Source: Pyxidicoccus sp. MSG2
Lineage (GTDB): Bacteria; Myxococcota; Myxococcia; Myxococcales; Myxococcaceae
DNA length: 64,000 nucleotides
Direction: 5' to 3'
Assembly: GCF_026626705.1 (NCBI RefSeq)
Contig: NZ_JAPNKC010000001.1
Span: 620,001 to 684,000, forward strand
The translations under genes were made by a program, and so were the position numbers. Positions 46,773 through 56,192 of this stretch are shown here, piece by piece. The stretch's first letter is position 1, and every line of letters starts with the position of its first letter. The notes below the pieces were generated by a model. It had not been told where the DNA came from. It was given only the letters and a program-made list of their open reading frames with translations, and ran no database searches.

Positions 46773-49700
46773 GCTATCCCTTGCAGGAACCGTCACACAA
46801 GTGCCTCACCAAGCCCGCTGTCCGGGCCCTCTACGGCGACCCGGCCTTCGAGCGCGAGCTGTACAGCACGGACGGCAACAAGAAGTTCGCCAACACAACG
46901 CGGTTGCTGGGCAATCCGCTCGTCGAGGGCTTCGAGGCGAACAACATCGTCAGCGTGCCCGTGGTGGGCTTCGGCCCCGACAAGAGCCGATCCATCAACG
47001 TGCGGGTCAACCGCAAGCTCGCGCCGCTCATCCAGACGGCCTTCGAGAAGATCAAGGCGGCCCGGCTGCCCTATGTGCTGCACGAGGTTGGCGGCTATTT
47101 CTTCCGCTACATGCTCAACGACAGCGTCCACGCCGCCCTCAAGGGCCGCGGCGAGTACGCCGGTGTCGGCGGTGCCTGGAACATCGAGTTCGCGAAGCGC
47201 GACCTGAAGAACCAGGCCTTCGACCAGGTCATCCCCTACGGCAAGGGACAGACGGCCAAGAAGAACCTGCTCTCCAACCACGCCTTCGGCAGCGCCATCG
47301 ACATCAACTGGGGGACGAACGACTACGACGAGGCGAAGCCGTTCGACATGCCGCAGAAGGTCGTGAAGATCTTCGAGAGCCTGGGCTTCTACTGGGGCGG
47401 CTACTACCACGACTACATGCACTTCGAGTACGAGCGCTCCAGCATCGTCGGCATCTCCGACGAGGCGCCGCCGCTGGTGCTCTACCCGTTCGGCGCGGAC
47501 ATGCAGCGCCGCGAGTCGCCGCTCAAGTACTACTTCTTCAACGAGGGCGGGGCCGGCGGCTACTTCCCGCTGGGCAAGCAGCAGAACATCCACGCGGGCC
47601 TCCACCTGGAGCCGGACTCGCGCGAGGAGCTGGTGCCCGTCAAGGCGGCCATGCCCGGCTACGTCGTGGCCGCGCGGCTGCTGACGCCGGGGAAGGAAGG
47701 CGACGACCCGTTCCTCCTGGAGGCCACCGAGGGCCGGCCGCTGGGCTTCGTCCTCGTCAAGCACGAGCTCGCGGCGCTGGAGAACGGCCAACCCTCCGAG
47801 GAGGTCCACCCGCTCTACAGCCTCTACATGCACCTGGCCCCGCCCGAGTGGGGCGGCGGGGCGGAGCAGGACAAGGAGTTCCAGAAGGCCCCCTGGCTCG
47901 CCGCGTTCCTCCAGTTGCAGCACGGCGCGGTGGTCAACCTGGACCCGACCACGGAGGACGTGGGCAAGACGTTCTGGTCCCAGGAGCCGCTCGACCCCGA
48001 AGCGGAGACCTTCAAGGTGAAGGACCGCGCCGACCCGCTGACCGGCAAGAAGAACGGGCAGAGTCTCGCGCTGACGAAGCCCAGTCCCGAGGACGTCCAG
48101 GAGGCCATCGAGTCCCTCAAGAAGGGCTCCGTCGTCACCTTCGACCGTCCCCTCTTCCCCGTGGCCGCGGGGGACATCGTCGGCTTCGTTTCCAAGGGGC
48201 GTGCCGTTCCCCAACCGGCGGGCGCCACCACGAACCGCGCGCCCCCGCCTCCGCCCCGGTACCTGCACTGGGAGCTGTTCTCCCTGAGCGGCGATGACGG
48301 CGGCTTCCACTTCCTCGCCCAGCAGGACCCGGCGCTCAAGCAGCTCCTCCTCGAGGTCAAGGAGCAGCGCCCGGACAACTTCCTGCAGATGCCCTCGGAC
48401 GGGGCGCCGGGCGCCGACAACGAGGTCGACACCATCCTCGGCTCCACCGGCGTGGAGGTCGTCAAGGCGCTGAAGCGGGCGCAGTACGGCCGGACGCTCC
48501 AGGAGTACTTCAACGACGGCACGAAGTTCTTCTCGGCGGACGCCGCCCGCGAGAAGGCGTTCACCTGGCCCCTCCCGCTCACGCTCGACAACAAGCACAA
48601 GTTCGCGGGGACCCCGGGCCGGCAGTGCACCCTGGAGGTCCTCTACAAGAAGGCGGGGAAGCCCCTCTCGAAGGAGGTCATCCCCCTCAACCCGAAGAAC
48701 CAGTCCAAGCTGGACGTGACGCTGAACGTGCCCGCGGACGCGGACGCGCTGGCGCTCTGGTCCGCGGATTTCTTCTCCGACCCGGTGGAGGTGGCACCGG
48801 AGGTGCTCCGCGAAAAGCGACTGGCGAGCCGCACGAAGCTCTTCCAGAAGGCCGCGGGCCACCGCTGGCGCAACCTGGTGCTGGACCACCTCAACGAGTG
48901 GACCCCCAAGGGCCTGGGCGAGCAGCTCGCCGCGCGCGACGAGGCGAAGCTCTTCGAGCACCTCAAGGACGACCCCGACTTCAGCGTCGAGCGCCTGAAG
49001 AAGCAGTTGCTGCCGCTGTGCTGGTGGGCGCGCCCCGCGACGAAGGAGGACCCGTTCGGCGAGGTCCCCGTACTGGGGGCCGAGCAGAAGAGCCTCTTCG
49101 GGGCGGACGCGGGACGGCTCCCCGAGGATGCGTCCATCGTCAACATGCACCCCGTCACGGCGCTGTGGCTGGTGGACCTGCTGCTGGAGAAGGAACTCAT
49201 CGCCCTCAAGAAGGAGTGGCCTCCCGCCACGCTGAAGCGCGACGAGAGCAACGAGAAGCCGCTCTACCTGGGGCTGCTCTCCAGGCAGTCGACTGCGCTG
49301 TCCGGCCTGGAGGTGCTGGCCGTCCTCGTGCAGCACGGCTACGGCACCACGGAGGGGACAACGGGCGCCCACGTCACCTTCTGGCTGGCCCCGAAGGGCG
49401 ACGGGGCCGCGGGTCCGCCACGCGTCCTGTGCCGAGCCCCCTACGACGAGGGCGTCGCGAGGGCGCGCATCCGCATCCCTTCATGGGGGCAGTGGGAGGT
49501 CTACGCGACGGGAGCGGACGAGAAGCGCTTCGCGCCCGCGCAGACGCAGGCGACGACGTTCGAAGTGCCGAAGCCCGTGCTCACCGGGCAGCCCTTCGTG
49601 CTCGGCACGAAGCAGGTCAAGGCCGCCTCCAAGCAGGGCCCGTTCCGCCCGCTCACCACCGGCAGCTTCGTCGTCAGTGACAACTGGCCCGTCGCGCTCG

Positions 49701-51199
49701 CGGGCTACGTCGTCTTCGAGTACTGGAAGGTGCCCCCGAAAGGACAGCCTCCGGCCGACGTGCCCCCGACTCCCGCCACCCTCGCGGTGCCTGTCGTCGC
49801 GCAGCGCCCCCCGGAGGAGACGACGGCCGGCGGGCTCAAGTACAAGAACGACTTCATCGTGGGCGTGGAGAAGAAGGGGACCAACCCGAAGGTCACCCCG
49901 AACTTCTCCTTCAACGAGTTCCTGAAGCATCCCACCCGAGGGATGATCTTCGATGGTAACGAGGCGAAGTTCCAGCTCGCCGTCCCCCTGGCACTGCGGC
50001 TCCAGCAACTGCGTGACAAGTGCAAGCCGACGACGCCCGGGGGGAAGGACCTCCAGCTCAGGGTGCAGTATCTGTCGACCCTCGGCACCTCGCTCCTCGT
50101 CGGCCCCTCCCTGGGCACTCCCGCCGCACTCAACACGCTCATGGAGAAGGTGGCCCTGCTGCCACTCTCGGACCCGCCCGGGCTGTTCACCATCACCCGC
50201 GACGACACCGAGGTGGCCATCCGCATCACCTACCACCCGCCGACCACGGCCACCGGCGTGCTCCTGCTCGAGTTCGACCCGGCCCCCGCGCTGGGACGGC
50301 TGGCCGCGGAGGCCCTCAACGGCGAGACGGCCGGCGAGACGCTCCACGTCCGCCCCCGCTTCATCGTCCCGAACACCGGGCACGCGCTCCACCAGTCCGG
50401 GACGCTCGCCCCCGTGGAGGGCGTGGCGGACGTGTTCACCGCGTCGGCGGCGCAGCTGAAGGCCGCGTGTGGCAACGACTTCCTCGAGGTCATCGCGGAC
50501 AAGAGCCTGCCCCCGGTGGCCCGGTTCGAGTTCGGCGACATCCAGTTCAAGATGGGCGGCAACAAGCTGCGCACCGAGGTGCCCCTCCACGGAGACGCCA
50601 ATCAGTGGAAGGCGGGCGAGCCCCTCTTCAAGCTCGCGGGCGCGTCGCAGAGCAAGCGCGTGGGCACGGTGCTCCAGGCGGACTGGCCCCTCGTCGACGC
50701 GCAGGGCGCGCGCATCCCCGCCATGTGGGGCGGGCCGCTCAAGTTCACCGCCGAGGTCTCCCAGGCCGGCAAGGTGCTGACGCCGCCCCCGCCGGTGACG
50801 CTGGAGGTCAAGGTCGAGCCGCGCCTGGAGCCGCTCACCCACGAGGTCCGAGCCAAGGAGCTGGCCTTCACCGGCAAGGGGCACTTCATCCCCACCGACG
50901 CGGACTTCCGACTCTTCTGCGAGAAGCTGGACGCGGCCACGAGCCAGTGGGTGGAGGACACCACCGTCAACAGCGCCGTCCGCTACAAGACGCCGGGCGA
51001 CCCGGCCTACGGCCGCTGCACGGAGCTGGGGGTGTTCGAGGCGTCCGTCCCCAAGACGGCGCTGAAGAAGGCCGGCGGCCCCTTCCGCTTCACCTGGCGC
51101 CGTCGGCCGGACAAGGCGGGCGCGCCCCGGCCGGTGCTGGGCGTCGTCCTCGACGAGCCGACCACGCCGCAAATCACGGTTGAAGAACTGGGCCTCTAG
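46769..51199 (+). CDS. Giant peptidoglycan peptidase: M15-type and M23-like regions plus beta domains
   Basis: 1476 residues, starting at the ATGA overlap, without signal peptide. Residues about 1-232 form a VanY/M15_4-type LD/DD-carboxypeptidase domain: SNHAFGSAIDINWG supplies His and Asp zinc ligands and YYHDYMHFEYE the second His and Glu. Residues about 265-400 look like a LytM/M23 domain (NIHAGLHLEPDS, VLVKHELAALEN, LYSLYMHLAP), though the usual H-x-x-x-D is H-A-G-L-H. A possible third, degenerate M15A-like segment is near residue 1050 (NFSFNEFLKH, ALRLQQLRDKC). The rest is beta-rich. Size and missing signal fit delivery by a contact-dependent or contractile system, or release by lysis; family-level enzymatic calls are firm only for M15. 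Confidence 0.85.
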   Translation: MSYPLQEPSHKCLTKPAVRALYGDPAFERELYSTDGNKKFANTTRLLGNPLVEGFEANNIVSVPVVGFGPDKSRSINVRVNRKLAPLIQTAFEKIKAARLPYVLHEVGGYFFRYMLNDSVHAALKGRGEYAGVGGAWNIEFAKRDLKNQAFDQVIPYGKGQTAKKNLLSNHAFGSAIDINWGTNDYDEAKPFDMPQKVVKIFESLGFYWGGYYHDYMHFEYERSSIVGISDEAPPLVLYPFGADMQRRESPLKYYFFNEGGAGGYFPLGKQQNIHAGLHLEPDSREELVPVKAAMPGYVVAARLLTPGKEGDDPFLLEATEGRPLGFVLVKHELAALENGQPSEEVHPLYSLYMHLAPPEWGGGAEQDKEFQKAPWLAAFLQLQHGAVVNLDPTTEDVGKTFWSQEPLDPEAETFKVKDRADPLTGKKNGQSLALTKPSPEDVQEAIESLKKGSVVTFDRPLFPVAAGDIVGFVSKGRAVPQPAGATTNRAPPPPPRYLHWELFSLSGDDGGFHFLAQQDPALKQLLLEVKEQRPDNFLQMPSDGAPGADNEVDTILGSTGVEVVKALKRAQYGRTLQEYFNDGTKFFSADAAREKAFTWPLPLTLDNKHKFAGTPGRQCTLEVLYKKAGKPLSKEVIPLNPKNQSKLDVTLNVPADADALALWSADFFSDPVEVAPEVLREKRLASRTKLFQKAAGHRWRNLVLDHLNEWTPKGLGEQLAARDEAKLFEHLKDDPDFSVERLKKQLLPLCWWARPATKEDPFGEVPVLGAEQKSLFGADAGRLPEDASIVNMHPVTALWLVDLLLEKELIALKKEWPPATLKRDESNEKPLYLGLLSRQSTALSGLEVLAVLVQHGYGTTEGTTGAHVTFWLAPKGDGAAGPPRVLCRAPYDEGVARARIRIPSWGQWEVYATGADEKRFAPAQTQATTFEVPKPVLTGQPFVLGTKQVKAASKQGPFRPLTTGSFVVSDNWPVALAGYVVFEYWKVPPKGQPPADVPPTPATLAVPVVAQRPPEETTAGGLKYKNDFIVGVEKKGTNPKVTPNFSFNEFLKHPTRGMIFDGNEAKFQLAVPLALRLQQLRDKCKPTTPGGKDLQLRVQYLSTLGTSLLVGPSLGTPAALNTLMEKVALLPLSDPPGLFTITRDDTEVAIRITYHPPTTATGVLLLEFDPAPALGRLAAEALNGETAGETLHVRPRFIVPNTGHALHQSGTLAPVEGVADVFTASAAQLKAACGNDFLEVIADKSLPPVARFEFGDIQFKMGGNKLRTEVPLHGDANQWKAGEPLFKLAGASQSKRVGTVLQADWPLVDAQGARIPAMWGGPLKFTAEVSQAGKVLTPPPPVTLEVKVEPRLEPLTHEVRAKELAFTGKGHFIPTDADFRLFCEKLDAATSQWVEDTTVNSAVRYKTPGDPAYGRCTELGVFEASVPKTALKKAGGPFRFTWRRRPDKAGAPRPVLGVVLDEPTTPQITVEELGL

Positions 51200-51225
51200 C
51201 CACGGCGCACAGCCGCTCCCGAACC

Positions 51226-53337
51226 ATGCCCCCACAGAACTCCCAGCAGAACGGTGCCGCGCCCACGTGGACCGCGCCCCAGGAGACCGAGGCCACCCAC
51301 GTGAGCGCGGGCTACCGGGACGCGCTGTCGTTCGTGCTCGTGCCGCGCACGTCCCTCCAGTTCGACACGCCGGACCCCGCCGCCGTGAAGCAGCTCAACA
51401 GCCCGAGCGCGTTGCTCATCGACGTGCCCATCCGCGGCAAGGCGGTGAACTTCGAGCCCGGCGTGACGCTGCCGTGCGAGCTGTCCTGGCTGGTGCAACA
51501 CGGGACGGGCTCGCCGCTGGGCGTGCCCGTGGGCAACGCGCAACTGAAGGTCGACGCCAACGGGCGCTTCCAAATCCTGGTCGACAACAAGACGCCCGTC
51601 GTCGACCTGGTGGCGCACAAGCTCATCAACCAGGGGCTGCTGGGCTACTCCGTCACGCCCCGCTTCCCCCACGCGGAGGCGTCCGAGCTCGCGCCGGCCA
51701 TCCGCTTCAACAACCCCTGCGCCATCAAGCCGAAGAAGCCCGCGGGTGAGAACATCCGCATCGGCGAGCTGGTGACGTTCGTCCCCCAGTTCGCGTCCGT
51801 ACTGAACAAGGCGGACCTGGAGCTGCGCGTCGTCGAGCTGGACGAGGGCTCCGGCGAGGTGCCGTCCGCCGCGGGCCGGTATGCCTTCACGCACCGGTGG
51901 GCGCCCGCCGGCTTTGCCATGTTCCTCAGCAACAGCAGCGTGGACTGGGCCATCGGCTTCACGGATGACACCTGCGAGCGCTTCGCGGACGTGGGCGACG
52001 AGGAGGAAGGCAGCTACGAGTTCGGCTGGGAGCTGTGGGGCCGCAGCCTCCCCGGCGGCCCGCAGACGCTGCTGCTGGAGGACAAGGACTTCCTCAAGCT
52101 GCCGAAGCCCCACCTGGAGGAGCTGCGCGTCGAGTATGACCTGTCCTGGGATGGCACCTGGGAGGTCCACGGGAAGATTGTCGGCGTGGCCCCGCGCGCG
52201 CGCCTGTTGCTGGAGGTGGCGGTGGTGGAGCCCGCCGCGCCCCCGCCGGGGACGGCCACGCCGCTGATGACGCCGTCGCCGCTGATGACGCCGGCCACAC
52301 CCTTCTCTCCGCTGATGCCCACGGCCCAGGCCGGCGCGGCGACTTCCCACGCGGAGGACAAGCGCACCGCCACCGTCCGGGTGCAGCTCGGGGCGGACGG
52401 AATCTTCGAGGCCCACCTGGGCGAGCGGCACTGGGGCATCAACCTGGCGCAGAGCTCCACCGTCGCGAAGCCGAGGGGCTACGCCATCGTCACGCTGGTG
52501 GCGGCGACGCGCGAGGGCAAGCCGGGTCCCGTGCAGCCCTACCTGGACTTCGACGAGAACAAGCACTCCCCCTTCAAGGACGACAAGCTGTCCTGGGACG
52601 TGGACTCGCCGTGGGTCTGCTCGGAGGAGGCCACCACGCTGGCGACGCGGCCCCCCAAGCCGACACGGCGCAAACGGGGCGTCTCCGTCGCTCCGGCGCC
52701 CGGCCCCGAGGTGGGTGACCCGAAGACGCCCATCACCTTCGACGACATGTGGCTGGACATCATCGCCTGGGAGGGCGTGGTGCCGTACATGTACCTGGAC
52801 ACGGAGGGCTGGGTGACGGTGGGCGCGGGCAACCTGCTCAAGCACATCGAGCCCAAGTCCGTCGGCGACAAGATTGCCGCCAAGACGCACCCCTTCCAGA
52901 ACATGGACGCGGGCCGGGCCGCCACGGCCGCCGAAATCACCGAGGCCTTCAACAAGGTGAAGGCCATGCCCGCGAAGCTCTTCTACACGGAGTACGCGCA
53001 GCGGCCGAAGATTGCCCTCACCGACGCGTACATCAAGCAACTGGCGAAGGAGCGCTACGAGAAGGAGTTCCTGCCCGCCGTGAAGAGCGGCTTCCCCGAC
53101 TTCGAGACGTACCCCCGGTCCGCGCGCCGCGGCATCCTCGACGTGACGTACAACGTGGGCACGTCCGTCCCCACCAAGTGGACGAACCTCATCGCCGCGG
53201 TGAAGGCCCGCAACTGGACGAAGGCCTCCATCGAGTGCCGGACCAAGCCCCAGAACAAGGAGGACACGCGCAACGAGTGGCGCAAGGCGCTCTTCCTGTA
53301 CGCCGCGAAGACTGACTGGAAGAAGCCGGGCGCGTGA
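51226..53337 (+). CDS. Multi-domain protein with C-terminal GH24 lysozyme
   Basis: 703 residues, no signal peptide (MPPQNSQQNGAAPTW). The first about 330 residues are beta-sandwich-like domains resembling those in the neighbour. A Pro/Thr linker with SPLMTP repeats (nt 52258-52321) follows. The C-terminal about 200 residues are a T4-type lysozyme (GH24): catalytic Glu in IIAWEGVVPYMYLDTEGW, with Asp and Thr of the E-8-D-5-T pattern in YLDTEGWVTVGAGN, and RRGILDVTYNVGT near the end. It cuts the glycan strands that the M15 protein's peptide links hold. Starts 26 bases after the previous stop. Confidence 0.88.
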   Translation: MPPQNSQQNGAAPTWTAPQETEATHVSAGYRDALSFVLVPRTSLQFDTPDPAAVKQLNSPSALLIDVPIRGKAVNFEPGVTLPCELSWLVQHGTGSPLGVPVGNAQLKVDANGRFQILVDNKTPVVDLVAHKLINQGLLGYSVTPRFPHAEASELAPAIRFNNPCAIKPKKPAGENIRIGELVTFVPQFASVLNKADLELRVVELDEGSGEVPSAAGRYAFTHRWAPAGFAMFLSNSSVDWAIGFTDDTCERFADVGDEEEGSYEFGWELWGRSLPGGPQTLLLEDKDFLKLPKPHLEELRVEYDLSWDGTWEVHGKIVGVAPRARLLLEVAVVEPAAPPPGTATPLMTPSPLMTPATPFSPLMPTAQAGAATSHAEDKRTATVRVQLGADGIFEAHLGERHWGINLAQSSTVAKPRGYAIVTLVAATREGKPGPVQPYLDFDENKHSPFKDDKLSWDVDSPWVCSEEATTLATRPPKPTRRKRGVSVAPAPGPEVGDPKTPITFDDMWLDIIAWEGVVPYMYLDTEGWVTVGAGNLLKHIEPKSVGDKIAAKTHPFQNMDAGRAATAAEITEAFNKVKAMPAKLFYTEYAQRPKIALTDAYIKQLAKERYEKEFLPAVKSGFPDFETYPRSARRGILDVTYNVGTSVPTKWTNLIAAVKARNWTKASIECRTKPQNKEDTRNEWRKALFLYAAKTDWKKPGA
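52258..52321. repeat. Short in-frame repeats in the lysozyme linker
   Basis: The unit ccgctgatgacgccg recurs three times with changes and encodes PLMTP/SPLMTP, in a linker between beta domains and lysozyme. Confidence 0.75.
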
Positions 53338-53348
53338 GGCCGGGGGCG

Positions 53349-54737
53349 CTACTTCACCCGCTCGATGCGGGCCTTGCGCCCCTTGATGCGTCCCTCGCTC
53401 AGACGCTGGAACGCGACCTTCGCGACGCGCTTCGCGACGGCGACGTACGACAGGCGGTCCTGGATTTCGATCTTCCCCACGTCGGAGGCACTCAGCCCTC
53501 CGGCCTCGCCCGTCAGCGCCCCGAGGATGTCTCCGGGCCGCATCTTGTCCTTGCGGCCCGCGGAGATGCAGAGCGTCTCCCACGCGGCCTCCAGCTTCAC
53601 CGCGTTGCGCGGGTCCGCTGACGGCAGGGCCTCCAGGTCCGCGCGCTCCAGCTTCACGCCGGTGGTGAGCTCGATGTCGTCCAGCCTGCGCGTGTCGCGA
53701 GGGGTGATGAGGGCAATGGCCAGGCCCGCCCTGCCCGCCCGCCCCGTGCGGCCGATGCGGTGCACGTAGGGCTCCGGCTGCTGGGGCAAATCGAAGTTGA
53801 TGACCGCGTCCAGCGCCTCCACGTCGATGCCGCGCCCCGCGACGTCCGTGGCGATGAGCACCCGCGTGCTCCCGTTGCGGAACTTCGCCATGACCCGGTC
53901 TCGCTCGAACTGCTCCAAATCCCCCTGGAGGCCGTCCGCGCTCATGCCCGCCTCGGTGAGCGCCTTCTTCACGTTCGAGACTTCAATCTTGTGGTTGCAG
54001 AACACGATGGCGGAGCCCGGCTGGTACTGCCGGAGGATGCGCACCAGGAGCTCCGGCTTCTCCTCCACCGCGCAGTCGTAGCGCAGCTGCCGGATGTCCG
54101 GCGCCGTGCCGGCCGCCTCCTCCACCGTCACGCGCACGGGCTTCTTCTGGAAGGTGCGGCTGAGCGCCTCGATGTCCGGGGGGAACGTCGCGGAGAAGAG
54201 CACCGTCTGCCGCGACGCCGGGGTGACGGAGAGGATGCGCTCCATGTCCTCGCGGAAGCCCATGTCGAGCATCCGGTCCGCCTCGTCCAGCACCACCGTG
54301 GCGAGCGTGCGCGGGTCCAGCACCTCGCGGTCCAGCAGGTCCAGGATGCGGCCCGGCGTACCGACGGCGAGGTGGGCCCCCTTCTCCAGCGCGTCCACCT
54401 GGGGACGGATGGGCTGCCCGCCCGCGAGCACGAGCACCTGGAGTCCCGGCAGCCTGCGGGCCAGGCGGCGAATCTCCCCCGCCACCTGGGCGCACAGCTC
54501 GCGCGTGGGGCAGAGCACCAGCGCCTGGAGCCGGCGGTTTCCCAGGCGCACCCGCTGGAGGATGGGCAGCGTGAAGGCCGCCGTCTTCCCGCTTCCCGTC
54601 TGGGCCTGGCCCACGAGGTCCTGCCCCTGAAGGAGCACGGGAATGCTCTGCGCCTGGATGGGCGTGGCGGTCTTGAACTCCAGCTCCTCCAGGACCTGGA
54701 GCAGGGGCGGTGCGAGCGGGAGCGCGGCGAAGTCCAT
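53349..54737 (-). CDS. dbpA: DbpA-like DEAD-box RNA helicase
   Basis: 462 residues from ATG 54737 (MDFAALPLAPPLLQVL). Helicase motifs: Q motif TATPIQAQSIP, motif I AQTGSGKT, DEADRMLDMGF, FSATFPPD, and HRIGRTGRAGRAGLA. The C-terminal about 75 residues (DILGALTGEAGGLSASDVGK, IEIQDRLSYVAVAKRVA) match the DbpA RNA-binding domain that in E. coli recognises hairpin 92 of 23S rRNA. A role in 50S ribosome assembly is expected. The gene ends 11 bases from the convergent lysozyme gene. Leader 54738-54848 carries no obvious structure. Confidence 0.93.
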   Translation of the reverse strand: MDFAALPLAPPLLQVLEELEFKTATPIQAQSIPVLLQGQDLVGQAQTGSGKTAAFTLPILQRVRLGNRRLQALVLCPTRELCAQVAGEIRRLARRLPGLQVLVLAGGQPIRPQVDALEKGAHLAVGTPGRILDLLDREVLDPRTLATVVLDEADRMLDMGFREDMERILSVTPASRQTVLFSATFPPDIEALSRTFQKKPVRVTVEEAAGTAPDIRQLRYDCAVEEKPELLVRILRQYQPGSAIVFCNHKIEVSNVKKALTEAGMSADGLQGDLEQFERDRVMAKFRNGSTRVLIATDVAGRGIDVEALDAVINFDLPQQPEPYVHRIGRTGRAGRAGLAIALITPRDTRRLDDIELTTGVKLERADLEALPSADPRNAVKLEAAWETLCISAGRKDKMRPGDILGALTGEAGGLSASDVGKIEIQDRLSYVAVAKRVAKVAFQRLSEGRIKGRKARIERVK

Positions 54738-54848
54738 CTCTGCCTCGAATGAAGAAAGGGGGCCCTTGTAGCAGCGGGCCCGATTTAGGACTCCTTTCAA
54801 TTCCAGTTCCTGTTCAAGAACTTCTACATCGCCCGCTGAGCACGCGAC

Positions 54849-56048
54849 TCAGGTGCTCAGGGCGCGGACACGTGCGGCGAGGTTCTGCGTGAAGAGCCGG
54901 TAGATGCGCAGCGCGGCGGCTTCGTGCGTGTCCAGGTAGTGCTCGAAGTCGGTGCGGCTGATGCGCAGCGCCCGCACGGACGTGCGGGCGCGGACGTGCG
55001 CCGACACGGACGCGTCCTGCACGAGGGAAATCTCCCCGAGGTACTCGCCGGGCCCCAGCGTGTTGAGCTGCCGGGCGTCCGACTCGGGGCCGGTGAAGAC
55101 CTCCACCGTGCCGTCCAGGAGCACGAAGAGCCCCGTGCCCTGCGTGCCCTTCTCCAGCAGCACCGTGCCGGGGGCGATGACGACCTGCCGGGCCAGCCGG
55201 TAGAGGTCCTTCATGTCCTCCAGCGACAGCTCGCCGAAGATGGGGATGGCCTTGAGGAAGCGGTAGCCATTGGCCGCCGGAGCGGACGCACCCGCGGCGC
55301 GGCGCAGCAACATGGCCTCGGCTTCCGCCTCCATGCCCATGCGACGCAAGAGGCGCGCCTTCTCAGTCACCAGGGCCGGGTCGGCACGCGCCTCCTCCGA
55401 GCTGCTCAGCGCATCCGCCAGCACGGCGAGCGCGCGGTGGGTGAAGCCCTCCGCGTCCAGCAGCGTGCTGGTGCGAAGCACCGCATCCACGTACCGCGAG
55501 TCCTCCGGCTTCACCCCGCCCAGCGCCTCCACCTCCGCGTGGGCCTGGCCCAGTTCGCGGTAGAGGTCCGCCGCCTCGAAGGGCCGGCCCAGCCGGACCA
55601 GGCACTGCGCCATGGACTCGCGCGCGCCCAGGGTCCGGTACACGTCCAGCGCGCGCTCCAGTGCGCCCGCGCGCTCGAAGGCGGCAGCGGCGCGCTCCGA
55701 CTCATTGGCACGCAGGTACGCCTCGGCGGCCTCCAGGTACTGGCCGCTCTGGACGTAGAGGTCCGCGACGGTGGCGTCCTCGCCGTCTCCGTCCATCAAC
55801 CGGGCCGCGCCGAGGAAGTCCCTCGCGCGCCGGAGGACTTCCACCAGCCCGCGCCGCTCCTTGACGGGGCGCTGGGCGGCTTCGCGCCGCAGACGCTCGC
55901 GCTGCGCGGCGCCCAGTTCTTCGTAGAGCTGCGTTGCGCGGTCCGTCTCCTGCAATTCCACCAGCGACCGCACCGCCCTCAAGGCCCCCTCGGCGGGCGT
56001 GTTGATGCGCCCGCTGCCTTCTCCCTGGCCACCTGCCGCTCCAGCCAT
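54849..56048 (-). CDS. Cyclic-nucleotide-binding domain protein with helical N-terminal region
   Basis: 399 residues from ATG 56048, chosen because ggggagg lies six bases upstream; an ATG at 56063 is in frame. Residues 1-250 are helical repeats in TPR/solenoid style (VADLYVQSGQYLEAAEAYLR, FERAGALERALDVYRTLGA). Residues about 265-390 are a cNMP-binding domain (FGELSLEDMKDLYRLARQVV, GTGLFVLLDGTVEVF, LGEISLVQDASVSAHVRART). No kinase or HTH domain is attached, so it may act as a cNMP-responsive scaffold. Ligand (cAMP or other) unknown. Confidence 0.87.
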   Translation of the reverse strand: MAGAAGGQGEGSGRINTPAEGALRAVRSLVELQETDRATQLYEELGAAQRERLRREAAQRPVKERRGLVEVLRRARDFLGAARLMDGDGEDATVADLYVQSGQYLEAAEAYLRANESERAAAAFERAGALERALDVYRTLGARESMAQCLVRLGRPFEAADLYRELGQAHAEVEALGGVKPEDSRYVDAVLRTSTLLDAEGFTHRALAVLADALSSSEEARADPALVTEKARLLRRMGMEAEAEAMLLRRAAGASAPAANGYRFLKAIPIFGELSLEDMKDLYRLARQVVIAPGTVLLEKGTQGTGLFVLLDGTVEVFTGPESDARQLNTLGPGEYLGEISLVQDASVSAHVRARTSVRALRISRTDFEHYLDTHEAAALRIYRLFTQNLAARVRALST

Positions 56049-56192
56049 GTGCTGCCTCCCCATCCGGTCAGACCGGTCAGCCTACGCCGGCCCCGGCGCT
56101 TTCCCGCGTCGTTATCACGTGTCGGCGCGGGGGTCTTCCCAACATGAAAGGAGACGGATGTTGGCGTGGAGACAGCGACGCGCCCGGGCGCG

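Noticed and set aside
46793-49372. 859-codon minus-strand frame over the M15 gene
   Set aside because: Shadow of the zinc peptidase gene; no domain features.
52258-52321. CRISPR-like repeats
   Set aside because: Short in-frame coding repeats without spacers.
43418-53337. Prophage lysis cassette
   Set aside because: No capsid, tail, holin or integrase genes are present, and the lytic genes are far longer than phage endolysins; not excluded outright, but not supported.
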